Notes: generated by a model from the letters alone, not told the origin. 37,125 nucleotides of DNA from an uncultured Bacteroides sp. (GCA_947074205.1 CAMTOQ010000031.1:1-37125); one strand, 5' to 3'; counted from the stretch's first letter, positions 17,043 to 25,116 are shown. Program-made: numbers and translations.

Positions 17043-17459
17043 ATGAAAGCGTACGATATATTATTAGAACATCAGGTTAAACCCTCTGCGCAGCGTCTTG
17101 CCATTATGGAATATATGATGGATCATAAGACTCACCCTTCTGCCGAAGAGGTATATGCAGCGCTATCCGAATCGATGCCTACACTCTCGAAGACCACTGT
17201 ATACAATACATTGCGTTTGTTTGCTGAGAATGGTGCAGTATTGATGCTTACGATAGATGATAAGAATGTGAACTTTGATGCTGATACATCACAACATGCT
17301 CATTTTATGTGCAAGTGTTGTGGGAAAATATTTGATTTTCATTCTCAAGTCGGCTTAAGAAAACAAAAGGAGCTTAGAGAAGAAGGCCATCAAGTAGATG
17401 AAGTTCATGCTTACTATAAAGGAACATGTAAGAATTGTTTAAATATAAATATTGACTAA
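17043..17459 (+). CDS. perR: Fur-family peroxide-sensing repressor (PerR-like)
   Basis: The 138-residue protein is a Fur-family metalloregulator. The N-terminal winged helix includes LSKTTVYNTLRLF. The dimerisation domain carries the metal ligands FDADTSQHAHF and two CxxC pairs (CKCC, CKNC) for structural zinc. The residue matching the PerR/Fur discriminator reads Asp in KIFDF, as in PerR (Fur normally has Glu), which favours Fe/H2O2 sensing. This is supported by the downstream rubrerythrin and the PerR-type palindrome in its own leader. It is co-transcribed with the rubrerythrin gene (20-bp gap). Confidence 0.83.
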   Translation: MKAYDILLEHQVKPSAQRLAIMEYMMDHKTHPSAEEVYAALSESMPTLSKTTVYNTLRLFAENGAVLMLTIDDKNVNFDADTSQHAHFMCKCCGKIFDFHSQVGLRKQKELREEGHQVDEVHAYYKGTCKNCLNINID

Positions 17460-17479
17460 TTAATTAAATACTAAAGAAG

Positions 17480-18037
17480 ATGAATAAATTTAGATGTACA
17501 GTTTGCGGTCACGTTCATGAAGGTGATACTGCTCCAGAAAAATGCCCATTGTGTAAAGCTCCTGCTACCAAGTTTGTAGAAGTTGTTGAAACTGAAGGTG
17601 GTCCTTTGTCGTTCTGCGACGAACACGTAATTGGTGTGGCTAAAGGATGTGATGAAGAGATGATCAAAGACCTTAACAATCACTTCATCGGTGAATGTAC
17701 TGAAGTTGGTATGTATCTAGCTATGAGCCGTCAAGCTGATCGCGAAGGTTACCCAGAAATTGCTGAAGCTTACAAGCGTTACGCTTGGGAAGAAGCAGAA
17801 CACGCTTCTAAGTTCGCTGAACTTCTAGGCGACTGCGTATGGGATACTAAGACTAACCTAGAAAAGCGAATGAATGCAGAGGCTGGTGCTTGCGAAGATA
17901 AAAAACGTATTGCAACACGTGCTAAAGCTTTGAATCTTGACGCTATTCACGATACAGTTCACGAAATGTGTAAGGACGAAGCTCGTCACGGTAAAGGTTT
18001 CGAAGGCCTGTTCAACCGCTATTTTGGTAACAAGTAA
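17480..18037 (+). CDS. rbr: Reverse-type rubrerythrin (rubredoxin domain first)
   Basis: The 185-residue non-haem iron protein reduces H2O2 to water in the cytoplasm. The rubredoxin-like FeS4 site is at the N-terminus (Cys6, Cys9, Cys22, Cys25). It is followed by a ferritin-like four-helix domain (about 50-180) with the diiron ligand motifs [22 protein letters not shown] and [11 protein letters not shown]. The order is the reverse of classical rubrerythrin and matches reverse rubrerythrins of anaerobes. It lies directly after perR and before a strong terminator. Third-position C appears commoner than in its neighbours, suggesting high expression. Confidence 0.93.
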   Translation: MNKFRCTVCGHVHEGDTAPEKCPLCKAPATKFVEVVETEGGPLSFCDEHVIGVAKGCDEEMIKDLNNHFIGECTEVGMYLAMSRQADREGYPEIAEAYKRYAWEEAEHASKFAELLGDCVWDTKTNLEKRMNAEAGACEDKKRIATRAKALNLDAIHDTVHEMCKDEARHGKGFEGLFNRYFGNK

Positions 18038-18057
18038 GATTATAGTTATATAATTGC

Positions 18058-18090
18058 AAAAAGCCATCCTGTTTCAGGGTGGCTTTTTTT
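18058..18090 (+). terminator. Terminator after rubrerythrin
   Basis: AAAGCCATCCT pairs with AGGGTGGCTTT (one G-U) around a GTTTC loop (18071-18075), followed by seven T at 18084-18090. Confidence 0.88.
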
Positions 18091-18217
18091 GATTTATACC
18101 AATCCGAGTCGTAGCCAAATGGGTTGATGCAATTTGAAATATTATTAAACAAATTATAAATGTATCTTGTTATAGAATTTACGTTAAATCTTAAAGCTTC
18201 AATATGTTCGTATAATA

Positions 18218-19222
18218 ATGTTTAATGAAATAGAAACAAAGAGGCTTGTTGGTAGACTACAGATATTATCTTTAGCCCTATTACTTATATTAGTTTATTC
18301 GTGTACAAAGAATGAGCTGATATACAATACTGCTATTAAGGATAAATTCGTTGTATGTGATAGTTTAGATTTATCAAAAGGCAAAATACATTTCTCTGCC
18401 AATGTATATAATTCTTCCACTAGGAGTGCAGAGGTTACAGATCCTATTCCTACTGGGCGTTTAACTACAATATATGCTTACACTATAAGTGAGAATTCAT
18501 TTTTCAGCTCTTCAGTTAAGTATATTTCCAAGTTAAAAGGACATTTGACTCCAATAACTCATCCTATGGTTTTATATTATGGGTCGTATGCCCTTTATGC
18601 TGTATCTATAAACGCTCCTAATGTTGCCGTTCCCGAGTTTGTTGATGGATTCGCTTCTGATATCCAAAATGGGATCGACTACTTATGGGCTGGGGTATGG
18701 AATGTAGATATTGCGCACTCAACAGATACGGTAAATCTTGATTTTAATCATTGTTATACACAAATACAAGTTGATCTAGTAGTTGAAGATACTATTTCGG
18801 TAAAATCGGTGGCTTCTGTAATGTTGACACCTCCCTACATAGGTGGGGTGAAATGGGACCTTTTTAATAGTGGAGCTATTGGGCCAACCGACTCTATCAA
18901 TGCAGATAAAAATGCAATGGTGAATATGCCTTTCAAGAAAACTGCTTTCGGATTCAGGTCTTCCTACGTAATGGTTCCGATTAGTGTAGAAGAAGCTGTA
19001 TATTTCACATGTGTTTTTGAAATTATTATTGATGATGAAATCTATAATAGAACTTATAGTGTTAATCTTCCCGTTTTTGATAATGATATGAAGGCAGGTT
19101 ATGCGTATAAATACAATTTGACGTTGCAACGTGATACAGTATTATATAGTGGGGTTGACGTTGTAGACTGGAATATTATAGATGTAAATGGTAGCCCTCT
19201 AATTCCTGATGAAGTAAACTGA
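18218..19222 (+). CDS. Fimbrillin-like lipoprotein 1 of 5
   Basis: The 334-residue protein has a lipoprotein signal peptide: hydrophobic LSLALLLILV, then YSC, with Cys29 as the lipidation site. The family pattern seen in all five neighbours is present: TTIYAYT, G.LTPI, YALYAVS, then NGIDYLWAG and NLDFNHCYTQIQVDL. This is the Mfa/fimbrillin-like arrangement of Bacteroidetes type V pilus and surface proteins. A STRSAE segment just before the domain resembles the Arg site where P. gingivalis pilins are cleaved. It ends with a Trp-containing strand (DVVDWNIIDVNG). No good promoter is visible upstream; the next gene starts 2 bp after the stop. Confidence 0.76.
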   Translation: MFNEIETKRLVGRLQILSLALLLILVYSCTKNELIYNTAIKDKFVVCDSLDLSKGKIHFSANVYNSSTRSAEVTDPIPTGRLTTIYAYTISENSFFSSSVKYISKLKGHLTPITHPMVLYYGSYALYAVSINAPNVAVPEFVDGFASDIQNGIDYLWAGVWNVDIAHSTDTVNLDFNHCYTQIQVDLVVEDTISVKSVASVMLTPPYIGGVKWDLFNSGAIGPTDSINADKNAMVNMPFKKTAFGFRSSYVMVPISVEEAVYFTCVFEIIIDDEIYNRTYSVNLPVFDNDMKAGYAYKYNLTLQRDTVLYSGVDVVDWNIIDVNGSPLIPDEVN

Positions 19223-19224
19223 TA

Positions 19225-20205
19225 ATGAATAGGAATACGGTCATATGGCTTTTGCTTCTTATGCTTCTTTGTGCATGTACTGACAATGAAGTAGTACTTG
19301 TGGATTATCGTCAAAAAGAATATTTGGCTGATGATCATGAGAAGCAGGTGGGAGGAGAATATATCATCAACTTCATACCTCAAGTATCAAATACTACTGC
19401 TTATGGCGGTTTATCCCTCAAGCCCTTTGCAAAAGGCAATGTGGCTCAAATATATGTAGCTATTGACAAAGGTCAGTTTTTAATCTGGCCTTACTATAGG
19501 GCTCTTTCGGCTGGGACACTAACACCCATCGAAGACCCCATTATTGTGCCAACAGGCTACTACGACCTTTATTTCACCTCTATAAATACACCTGAGTACC
19601 CTCCAGTTATGATCTATAGTGTGGTAAAACCACCCGCCAATGGCATAGATTATCTTTGGTATATGACTAGAGAACATGTTCAAACCAATAATACAAATGT
19701 TCCCGTAGTATTTGAACATAAAACAGCACAGATCGTGGTTATCTCTAAGAATAGTGGGCCAGATCAGGTTGTCGATTGGGTTGATTTTGCTATGCTTCAG
19801 GTGCCTGATACCACTGATGTACGGTGGAATTTATATACTGGGGATCTAGCCAAGTACGATTCTATTACAAATTCATATTCCCCTATAAACTCACTTTTGT
19901 CCAGTCAGACTGTTATGAATAGCTCAGGGTTATTGTCAACTCTTTCTGTGCTACCTCTAGAATACGATGGATCACTTGATTTATATTTAGAAATGAAGAT
20001 GCATGATGTTACTTCTTCCGATAGTCTTTCCGGATTTTCTGTGAGTCTAGATATTCCAGATGGGAAACTGCTTGCAGGAAATGCATATTACTATACTGTG
20101 AACTTTGAAACTGATACCGTTTATGTAGGGGATGTTGAGATTAATTCCTGGGTGGAGGTCGATCTTGATGGTAACCCTCTTTATCCTTCAATTATATACG
20201 ATTGA
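19225..20205 (+). CDS. Fimbrillin-like lipoprotein 2 of 5
   Basis: The 326-residue lipoprotein has a short signal peptide (MNRNTVIWLLLLMLLCAC), with the second Cys of CAC (residue 18) as likely lipid site, then TDNEVVLVDYR, which resembles member 4. Family segments are AQIYVAI, G.LTPIEDP, YYDLYFTSIN, NGIDYLWYM and VVFEHKTAQIVVI. It ends in a VEINSWVEVDLDGNPLYP strand like member 1. No Arg appears at the pre-domain position where members 1, 4 and 5 have TR or SR. It sits 2 bp after member 1 and 3 bp before member 3, so all are one transcript. Confidence 0.76.
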   Translation: MNRNTVIWLLLLMLLCACTDNEVVLVDYRQKEYLADDHEKQVGGEYIINFIPQVSNTTAYGGLSLKPFAKGNVAQIYVAIDKGQFLIWPYYRALSAGTLTPIEDPIIVPTGYYDLYFTSINTPEYPPVMIYSVVKPPANGIDYLWYMTREHVQTNNTNVPVVFEHKTAQIVVISKNSGPDQVVDWVDFAMLQVPDTTDVRWNLYTGDLAKYDSITNSYSPINSLLSSQTVMNSSGLLSTLSVLPLEYDGSLDLYLEMKMHDVTSSDSLSGFSVSLDIPDGKLLAGNAYYYTVNFETDTVYVGDVEINSWVEVDLDGNPLYPSIIYD

Positions 20206-20208
20206 TTT

Positions 20209-21135
20209 ATGAAACGAACTCATCAATATATACTGACCATTTTTCTTTTATGTTTGTCACTATCTTGGTTAACGAGTTGTAGTAAGGATAGAGTGTATAT
20301 CTACGTCGAGGATGAACTTAACGATTCGCTGAGCTATCCAAATATTGATACTTTATCTACTTTTTCTTCTCTTACTTGTAGTATAGCGCAATATAAAGTC
20401 TACTCTTTCAACAGTACAACTGTCGATATGCCATTGTCTTATGAGCCCATATCGAAAGATGTATTCATTAATATATTTGTATATCATAGTGAAAAAGACC
20501 CTAGTGAATGGGCTTGGAACTATATGAGTGTTTATGTAGCATCGAAAATAGGTGTGATATATCCTATTTATGACCGAATGAAGCTAAAAGATGGTGAATA
20601 TCGGTTTTATGCATTGTCAACAGATGTAACCAATGACGATAAAACTCCGGTAATCAATCCTCAAACTGGCTTAACAGAGTATTTATACAATGATGAGGCT
20701 TATTATTGGTGGGAGAGTGAAGTATTACAGCTGTCGCATCTTGAACCTCGATCAGTGGTAATAAAACTACAACCGTTGTGTCCTCTTATATACTTTAAGG
20801 TAAAGGGGATAAGAGATAATAGGACGATAAAATCCTTGCACATATCAGCACCCACTACAGATCAATCTACATTGTCTATCAGTTCAGGAATGATATCTCA
20901 TGCCACAAGTACTACCGGAATGGTAGCTTTTGATGTCTTAGAGAATGTAGCGAAAGTTAATATTCTTCCGCTGATATCTTATGTACCTTTAAATTTAACG
21001 ATAGTAGAAGAATATAATGGCGAACGCAAAGAATATAACAAGAGTGTACGCCAACCCACTGGAAACCTTTTTCAAGGTGGCTATCAGTATAACTACATTA
21101 TAGACTTAGAGGCTGATACAGTAATTGCGCAATAA
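20209..21135 (+). CDS. Fimbrillin-like lipoprotein 3 of 5 (most divergent)
   Basis: The 308-residue lipoprotein has the signal peptide LCLSLSWLTSC followed by SKDRVY, with lipidated Cys24. The domain is recognisable but divergent: INIFVYHSE, YPIYDRMKLKDGEYRFYALS, then EAYYWWESE in place of DYLW. The C-terminus stops at DLEADTVIAQ, exactly where members 1, 2 and 4 continue into a Trp-containing strand. The pre-domain Arg site is absent too. By analogy with pilus systems it might be a terminal (anchor or tip) subunit rather than a stalk subunit; that is inference. It could also be a FimB/Mfa2-like anchor. Confidence 0.7.
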   Translation: MKRTHQYILTIFLLCLSLSWLTSCSKDRVYIYVEDELNDSLSYPNIDTLSTFSSLTCSIAQYKVYSFNSTTVDMPLSYEPISKDVFINIFVYHSEKDPSEWAWNYMSVYVASKIGVIYPIYDRMKLKDGEYRFYALSTDVTNDDKTPVINPQTGLTEYLYNDEAYYWWESEVLQLSHLEPRSVVIKLQPLCPLIYFKVKGIRDNRTIKSLHISAPTTDQSTLSISSGMISHATSTTGMVAFDVLENVAKVNILPLISYVPLNLTIVEEYNGERKEYNKSVRQPTGNLFQGGYQYNYIIDLEADTVIAQ

Positions 21136-21138
21136 TGT

Positions 21139-22095
21139 ATGAATATGAAGAATGATATGAACATAAAAACATCACTAGCAGGTAGCAGAACCTTTATTTT
21201 GCTACTAGGGCTCATGATGCTACTTTTTGCCTGTGTAGACAATAAATTTATTATTGATGATTATCGTCGTATTCCCAACTCAAAAGCAACGAAGAATGTC
21301 GTTTATTTTCTACCTCGCATAGAGAGTAAATTTGCAACGCGTACGCTTTCTCCATTTCCGGCATATTGTAAAGTTAAGATATTCGCCTTCAATGCTTATG
21401 GCACTCAAAGGTCTATCTCGTCTCCAGTATACCGTTCCTTAGAACCGGGTACTCTATCTCCCTCACAAACCCCCATGACTTTAATTAATGGAACTTACGA
21501 TTTCTATGCCGTGTCACTCAAGGAAGATTCGTTGCCACCAACATTTACAGATAATATTGCAATAGGTTTGGAGAATAATAAAGATTACCTATGGTGTGGC
21601 ATATCAGATCAAATGATTGACCAAAATGGAACTACTATTCCAATTACTTTTAACCATGTGGCTACACAGATTGTTGTGAATATCGTCAATCAGGATACCC
21701 TTAACCCCGTGACTTCTATACATGATGCTTGGGTTACCAATCCACAAATTACCAATGATGTGACATGGGATTTGACTACTGGTGTTATCTCCCCAGCTGA
21801 CACTTTATCTTCTACCGGAGGGTTAATGCAGATAAATGGTTTGACAACCTCTTATATTATGGTACCGATAGTGATGAAGAATGGAAAACTACCCTATTTA
21901 GCGGTTGTAACTCTACAAGAAGGTGAGACTATGTCATGCAATGTGGATATACCTTTTCCTGAGGATGGATATCTTTCTGGGCGTTCCTATAATTACGATT
22001 TATATTTTAATGCCGACTCGATAATATTAGTTGATGCTGAAGTGGATGCATGGAACGATGTAACTGTATCAACAGATATCGAAAGCGATAATTAG
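21139..22095 (+). CDS. Fimbrillin-like lipoprotein 4 of 5
   Basis: The 318-residue lipoprotein has an unusually long n-region, so an internal ATG at 21157 may be the true start. The hydrophobic core FILLLGLMMLLFAC ends at the lipidated Cys, and VDNKFIIDDYR follows, resembling member 2. Domain segments are CKVKIFAFNA, G.LSPSQTPM, YDFYAVSL, NKDYLWCG and ITFNHVATQIVVNI. A FATRTLSP segment provides a candidate Arg cleavage site. The C-terminal strand DAEVDAWNDVTV is present. It is spaced 3 bp from both neighbours. Confidence 0.76.
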   Translation: MNMKNDMNIKTSLAGSRTFILLLGLMMLLFACVDNKFIIDDYRRIPNSKATKNVVYFLPRIESKFATRTLSPFPAYCKVKIFAFNAYGTQRSISSPVYRSLEPGTLSPSQTPMTLINGTYDFYAVSLKEDSLPPTFTDNIAIGLENNKDYLWCGISDQMIDQNGTTIPITFNHVATQIVVNIVNQDTLNPVTSIHDAWVTNPQITNDVTWDLTTGVISPADTLSSTGGLMQINGLTTSYIMVPIVMKNGKLPYLAVVTLQEGETMSCNVDIPFPEDGYLSGRSYNYDLYFNADSIILVDAEVDAWNDVTVSTDIESDN

Positions 22096-22098
22096 AAA

Positions 22099-23061
22099 AT
22101 GATGAAGTATCTATTAAATATAGTGTTTTGTAGTTGGCTTATGCTGTTTTGGGGAGCATGTGCCGGAGATACTTATCGTATCGGCATAGAGGAGATTATT
22201 GTAATAGATAGTATCGGGAATGATTCAGTTTACACCTCTAATTTACTGTTTTTTGGCACTGTGGGCAGTCATGCGGATGTATTCGGGAGCAGAAGTGATG
22301 AGACAGAGTCATTGCCCAATGGCTGTCATGTTACTGTGTATGTTTATCAGCAAGATAGTACGCCTCAAAATGCTAATGTATATAAACAAATGTCTTTCGT
22401 TATACAGAATTCGGGCTATTTTACCCCCGTCTACAATGTTGCGCGATTAGATCCAGGTGTATACAACTTATATGCCGTTTCTGTTTATAACTCTACAACT
22501 GACCAAATACCCAATTTTGACTTAGATAGGAGTGGGGAAGCGACAGGTCTTCAAGTGGGAATGGATTATCTTTGGTGCTCAACGCAAGGAGTAGAGTTGA
22601 CACCTGGAAATGTGCAAATATTGGACATCTACTTTCAACACGCCGCTTCAAAAATAACAATCGACTGTGTAGGTGGTTATGGATATACGGTAAGCTCGGT
22701 AGAAGAAGTAGTAATGTATTCTCTCGATACTTCTGCGACGACTTTCCAGCTGGCCACCGGCTATATATCACCTGTAACTGATCTCGCATCGGGTGAGGTT
22801 GATCTAACTATTGATGGGACAACAGCCTCCATAGATATCCCACCATTCAATACAAGTAATTATTACTCACTGGGGTGTTATGCTTATATAAACTTCGAAT
22901 ATGCCACAGGAGGATGGCTTAGCTTTGATCTGCCAACTCCAGATAGTGGGGCTTTTCTTGCCGGCTATAACTATAATTACACTGTTGAGTTTACGCCGTT
23001 TAGCACACGTACCGGCGAATCTTCACCAAAAGCTAGGCTCACCTCAGTCAGTCCGCTATAA
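22099..23061 (+). CDS. Fimbrillin-like lipoprotein 5 of 5
   Basis: The 320-residue lipoprotein has the signal peptide YLLNIVFCSWLMLFWGAC followed by AGDTYR. Domain segments are CHVTVYVYQQD, YFTPVYN, GVYNLYAVSVYN, VGMDYLWCS and DIYFQHAASKITIDC. A GSRSDE segment could be an Arg cleavage site. Its C-terminus differs from members 1, 2 and 4: after YNYTVEFTPF it runs STRTGESSPKARLTSVSPL with no Trp strand. The stop codon adjoins the first array of palindromic repeats, so the original 3' end may have been replaced. It is the last gene of the five-gene run. Confidence 0.74.
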   Translation: MMKYLLNIVFCSWLMLFWGACAGDTYRIGIEEIIVIDSIGNDSVYTSNLLFFGTVGSHADVFGSRSDETESLPNGCHVTVYVYQQDSTPQNANVYKQMSFVIQNSGYFTPVYNVARLDPGVYNLYAVSVYNSTTDQIPNFDLDRSGEATGLQVGMDYLWCSTQGVELTPGNVQILDIYFQHAASKITIDCVGGYGYTVSSVEEVVMYSLDTSATTFQLATGYISPVTDLASGEVDLTIDGTTASIDIPPFNTSNYYSLGCYAYINFEYATGGWLSFDLPTPDSGAFLAGYNYNYTVEFTPFSTRTGESSPKARLTSVSPL

Positions 23062-23072
23062 CACTTGATGCA

Positions 23073-23134
23073 GTGCATAGGGCTATGCACTGTGGTGCGC
23101 ACGGCTATTGACAAGAGTACATAGCCCTATGTAC
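23073..23134. repeat. Palindrome array A, three 18-bp units at 22-bp spacing
   Basis: Units at 23073-23090 (GTGCATAGGGCTATGCAC, perfect), 23095-23112 (degenerate) and 23117-23134 (GTACATAGCCCTATGTAC, perfect) are separated by 4-bp linkers. The cores of units 1 and 3 are reverse complements of each other. A further AGTCCGCTA at 23050-23058 falls in the same register at the 3' end of the preceding gene. Related units occur at 36788-36871. Confidence 0.72.
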
Positions 23135-23160
23135 TAGGCTGAGAAGCCTTTGCCACCAAA

Positions 23161-24270
23161 CTATGGATTGCTAGTTGGAACAAGCTTTATATAAGTGATT
23201 TCACTGTTTGTGCCTATTCGTATCGGGAAAGACACGGCACCCGATCCTGCCGATACGTATATCTGCATATCTCCAAACTGATACATCCCGTGATTGTATT
23301 TATGCGTCCTTTTTGCGATGAGGCTGAAAGGAAATAGTTGACCGTTGTGCGTGTGGCCTGCTAGAAGCAAGTCTCCGCCTTTAGGTTCCATATATTCCAC
23401 TCCTTCGGGGCGGTGGTGCAGCACTACAGTAGGACGGTTTTTCTCTATGGGTAACTCGTTCATTACCTCATCCACGGTTTTACCCCCTTCGGTAGTATAT
23501 TTTTTCGACGATAAACTATCTGCCGGCATGTTGTCTAGGCCAATGATTTGTAATTCCCCAAGATTGGCTATCTCATTGCGTAGCACTATCACATTGGTCT
23601 TTTCTAATTCTTTTATTACTTCATCAACACCGGCGTGTTCATCGTGATTACCTAATACAAAATAGTGAGGCATAGTCAATCTGTTGAATGATTCGAGTAC
23701 ATTACTCTTTTCGTTAAAGTGAACTTTTGCTTCGAATAAGTCGCCTGTATTGAATACTACATCAGGATTTAGTTCTATCACCTTTTCTACAATACTTTCC
23801 AGTTGTCGTTCACCATAGAAGTTGCCCAGATGTATGTCGGTAATCAGTGCAGCCGTCACCTCTTTTGTAAGCCCCTTAATCGGTACGGTGATGTTTACTA
23901 CCTGTACATCGAAAGCATGCACCATGCCATAGGCAACAAATGCTATGGCTATCAAGCAGCTAAGTACTGCTCGTGGCCATCTCTTAAGGCCAAGAGCGAG
24001 ATTGAGTAACGATACAAATAGCGATGACAGAATTACACTGCCCAAACAGACCAATGAGAAGAAGCTGATATTATAGAGCATGCTGCCTAGTTTAGTGGGG
24101 GATAGGAACAAAAGTGTACTCCCCATCACTGCAAGCGCGGTGAAAATGGCTAATAAGATAAGTGTCCACCAGAAACTGATGTTTTTAAAAAGTTTGGTGA
24201 TACGCTGGGTCAGATAGAATATCCCTCCCGAAAGGAGGATGATGGATATGATTAGCATTACTGTTCTCAT
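23161..24270 (-). CDS. Membrane-anchored metallophosphoesterase
   Basis: The 369-residue protein has four predicted membrane helices in the first 120 residues and a calcineurin-like phosphoesterase domain after that. All metal motifs are intact: DIHLG (145-149), GDLFE (176-180), GNHDE (207-211), HHRPEG (285-290) and GHTHNG (305-310). This is the YkuE/YpbG type of bacterial membrane phosphodiesterase; relatives act on phospholipid-linked substrates such as UDP-diacylglucosamine, but this substrate is unknown. It is convergent with the fimbrillin-like operon and divergent from the exported nitroreductase-fold gene. Confidence 0.87.
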   Translation of the reverse strand: MRTVMLIISIILLSGGIFYLTQRITKLFKNISFWWTLILLAIFTALAVMGSTLLFLSPTKLGSMLYNISFFSLVCLGSVILSSLFVSLLNLALGLKRWPRAVLSCLIAIAFVAYGMVHAFDVQVVNITVPIKGLTKEVTAALITDIHLGNFYGERQLESIVEKVIELNPDVVFNTGDLFEAKVHFNEKSNVLESFNRLTMPHYFVLGNHDEHAGVDEVIKELEKTNVIVLRNEIANLGELQIIGLDNMPADSLSSKKYTTEGGKTVDEVMNELPIEKNRPTVVLHHRPEGVEYMEPKGGDLLLAGHTHNGQLFPFSLIAKRTHKYNHGMYQFGDMQIYVSAGSGAVSFPIRIGTNSEITYIKLVPTSNP

Positions 24271-24391
24271 ATGGATTGTTAGGTTATTAGTATAGACTAT
24301 TATAACTTTTAAAGCCGACGTATTGTTCTCTAGCCAACATTGACTCTAATTTTTATTGAGCTAAAATAATCACTTTTTAATCAATAAATGA

Positions 24392-24399
24392 TATATTTG
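24392..24399 (+). promoter_or_regulatory. -7 box for the exported nitroreductase-fold gene
   Basis: TATATTTG matches TAnnTTTG exactly, 30-37 bases before the ATG at 24429. An upstream GTG (24399) begins within the box and so is unlikely to be the start. Confidence 0.6.
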
Positions 24400-24428
24400 T
24401 GTTAGTAATCCATTTTAAAAAATGTACT

Positions 24429-25064
24429 ATGAGAAACTTGACCCTTCTTTTATGTTGTCTGTTGTGTTCGTTTTCGTCTTTTGCAGCAGATAAAGTGATT
24501 CAGCTTTCAAAACCCAATATGCAGCGTCAGGGCAGTGTGATGAAAGCATTGAGCGATCGCCAGTCTACACGCGAGTATTCTACGAAGGCTCTTTCCAATC
24601 AAGACTTGTCCGATTTACTTTGGGCTGCCAATGGCATCAATCGTCCCGAGAGTGCCAAACGTACAGCTCCATCAGCACTTAACAAGCAAGATGTGGATGT
24701 TTATGTGGTGATGCCGCAAGGAGTCTATCTCTATGATGCAAAAGCGCATCAACTCAATCTAGTGGCCGATGGCGATTATCGCGCTGCTGTGGCTGGTCAA
24801 CAAACTTGGGTTACTGATGCTCCTATTTCGCTTGTTCTAGTTAGCGATTTAAGCCGTTTTGGAGGAGATAATCAATCTCGCTTTGCTACAATGGGAGCTG
24901 TCGATGCAGGAATAGTCTCTCAAAATATCTCCCTATTTTGTGCTTCGGCAGGATTGGCCACAGTGCCAAGAGGCTCTATGGATGCTGCTGCCTTGAAAAA
25001 AGCCTTGCAACTCAACGATAGCCAACTATTGATACTCAATCAGCCGGTGGGCTACTTTAAATAA
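24429..25064 (+). CDS. Exported nitroreductase-fold (SagB-like) flavoprotein
   Basis: The 211-residue protein has a cleavable signal peptide (MRNLTLLLCCLLCSFSSFAA|DK) and a nitroreductase-fold domain. The FMN-binding Arg motif is DRQSTREYS; LSDLLWAANGINRPESAKRTAPSA, GAVDAGIVSQNI and LFCASAGLATVPRG are typical of the SagB-type dehydrogenase subgroup. Most nitroreductases are cytosolic, so a periplasmic FMN enzyme raises the question of its electron donor. The ATG at 24429 was chosen because the longer frame starts inside the promoter. It is monocistronic and convergent with the thioredoxin genes. Confidence 0.83.
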   Translation: MRNLTLLLCCLLCSFSSFAADKVIQLSKPNMQRQGSVMKALSDRQSTREYSTKALSNQDLSDLLWAANGINRPESAKRTAPSALNKQDVDVYVVMPQGVYLYDAKAHQLNLVADGDYRAAVAGQQTWVTDAPISLVLVSDLSRFGGDNQSRFATMGAVDAGIVSQNISLFCASAGLATVPRGSMDAAALKKALQLNDSQLLILNQPVGYFK

Positions 25065-25071
25065 GAAAATA

Positions 25072-25116
25072 TAAATGCCGATAACTGTTTTTTGGGAAGA
25101 CAGTTATCGGCATTTA
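25072..25116. terminator. Bidirectional hairpin between nitroreductase-fold and thioredoxin genes
   Basis: A 17-bp perfect stem (25072-25088 with 25100-25116) lies between convergent genes. Flanking T and A runs are short. Confidence 0.75.

Noticed and set aside
18203..18210. TATGTTCG as promoter of the fimbrillin-like cluster
   Set aside because: It has one mismatch and lies only 7 bases before the ATG, leaving no leader; no better candidate was found, so no promoter is claimed.
24399..24428. Upstream GTG start extending the nitroreductase-fold protein by 10 residues
   Set aside because: The GTG begins within the TATATTTG -7 box, so it would lie ahead of the transcript start and spoil the signal peptide.
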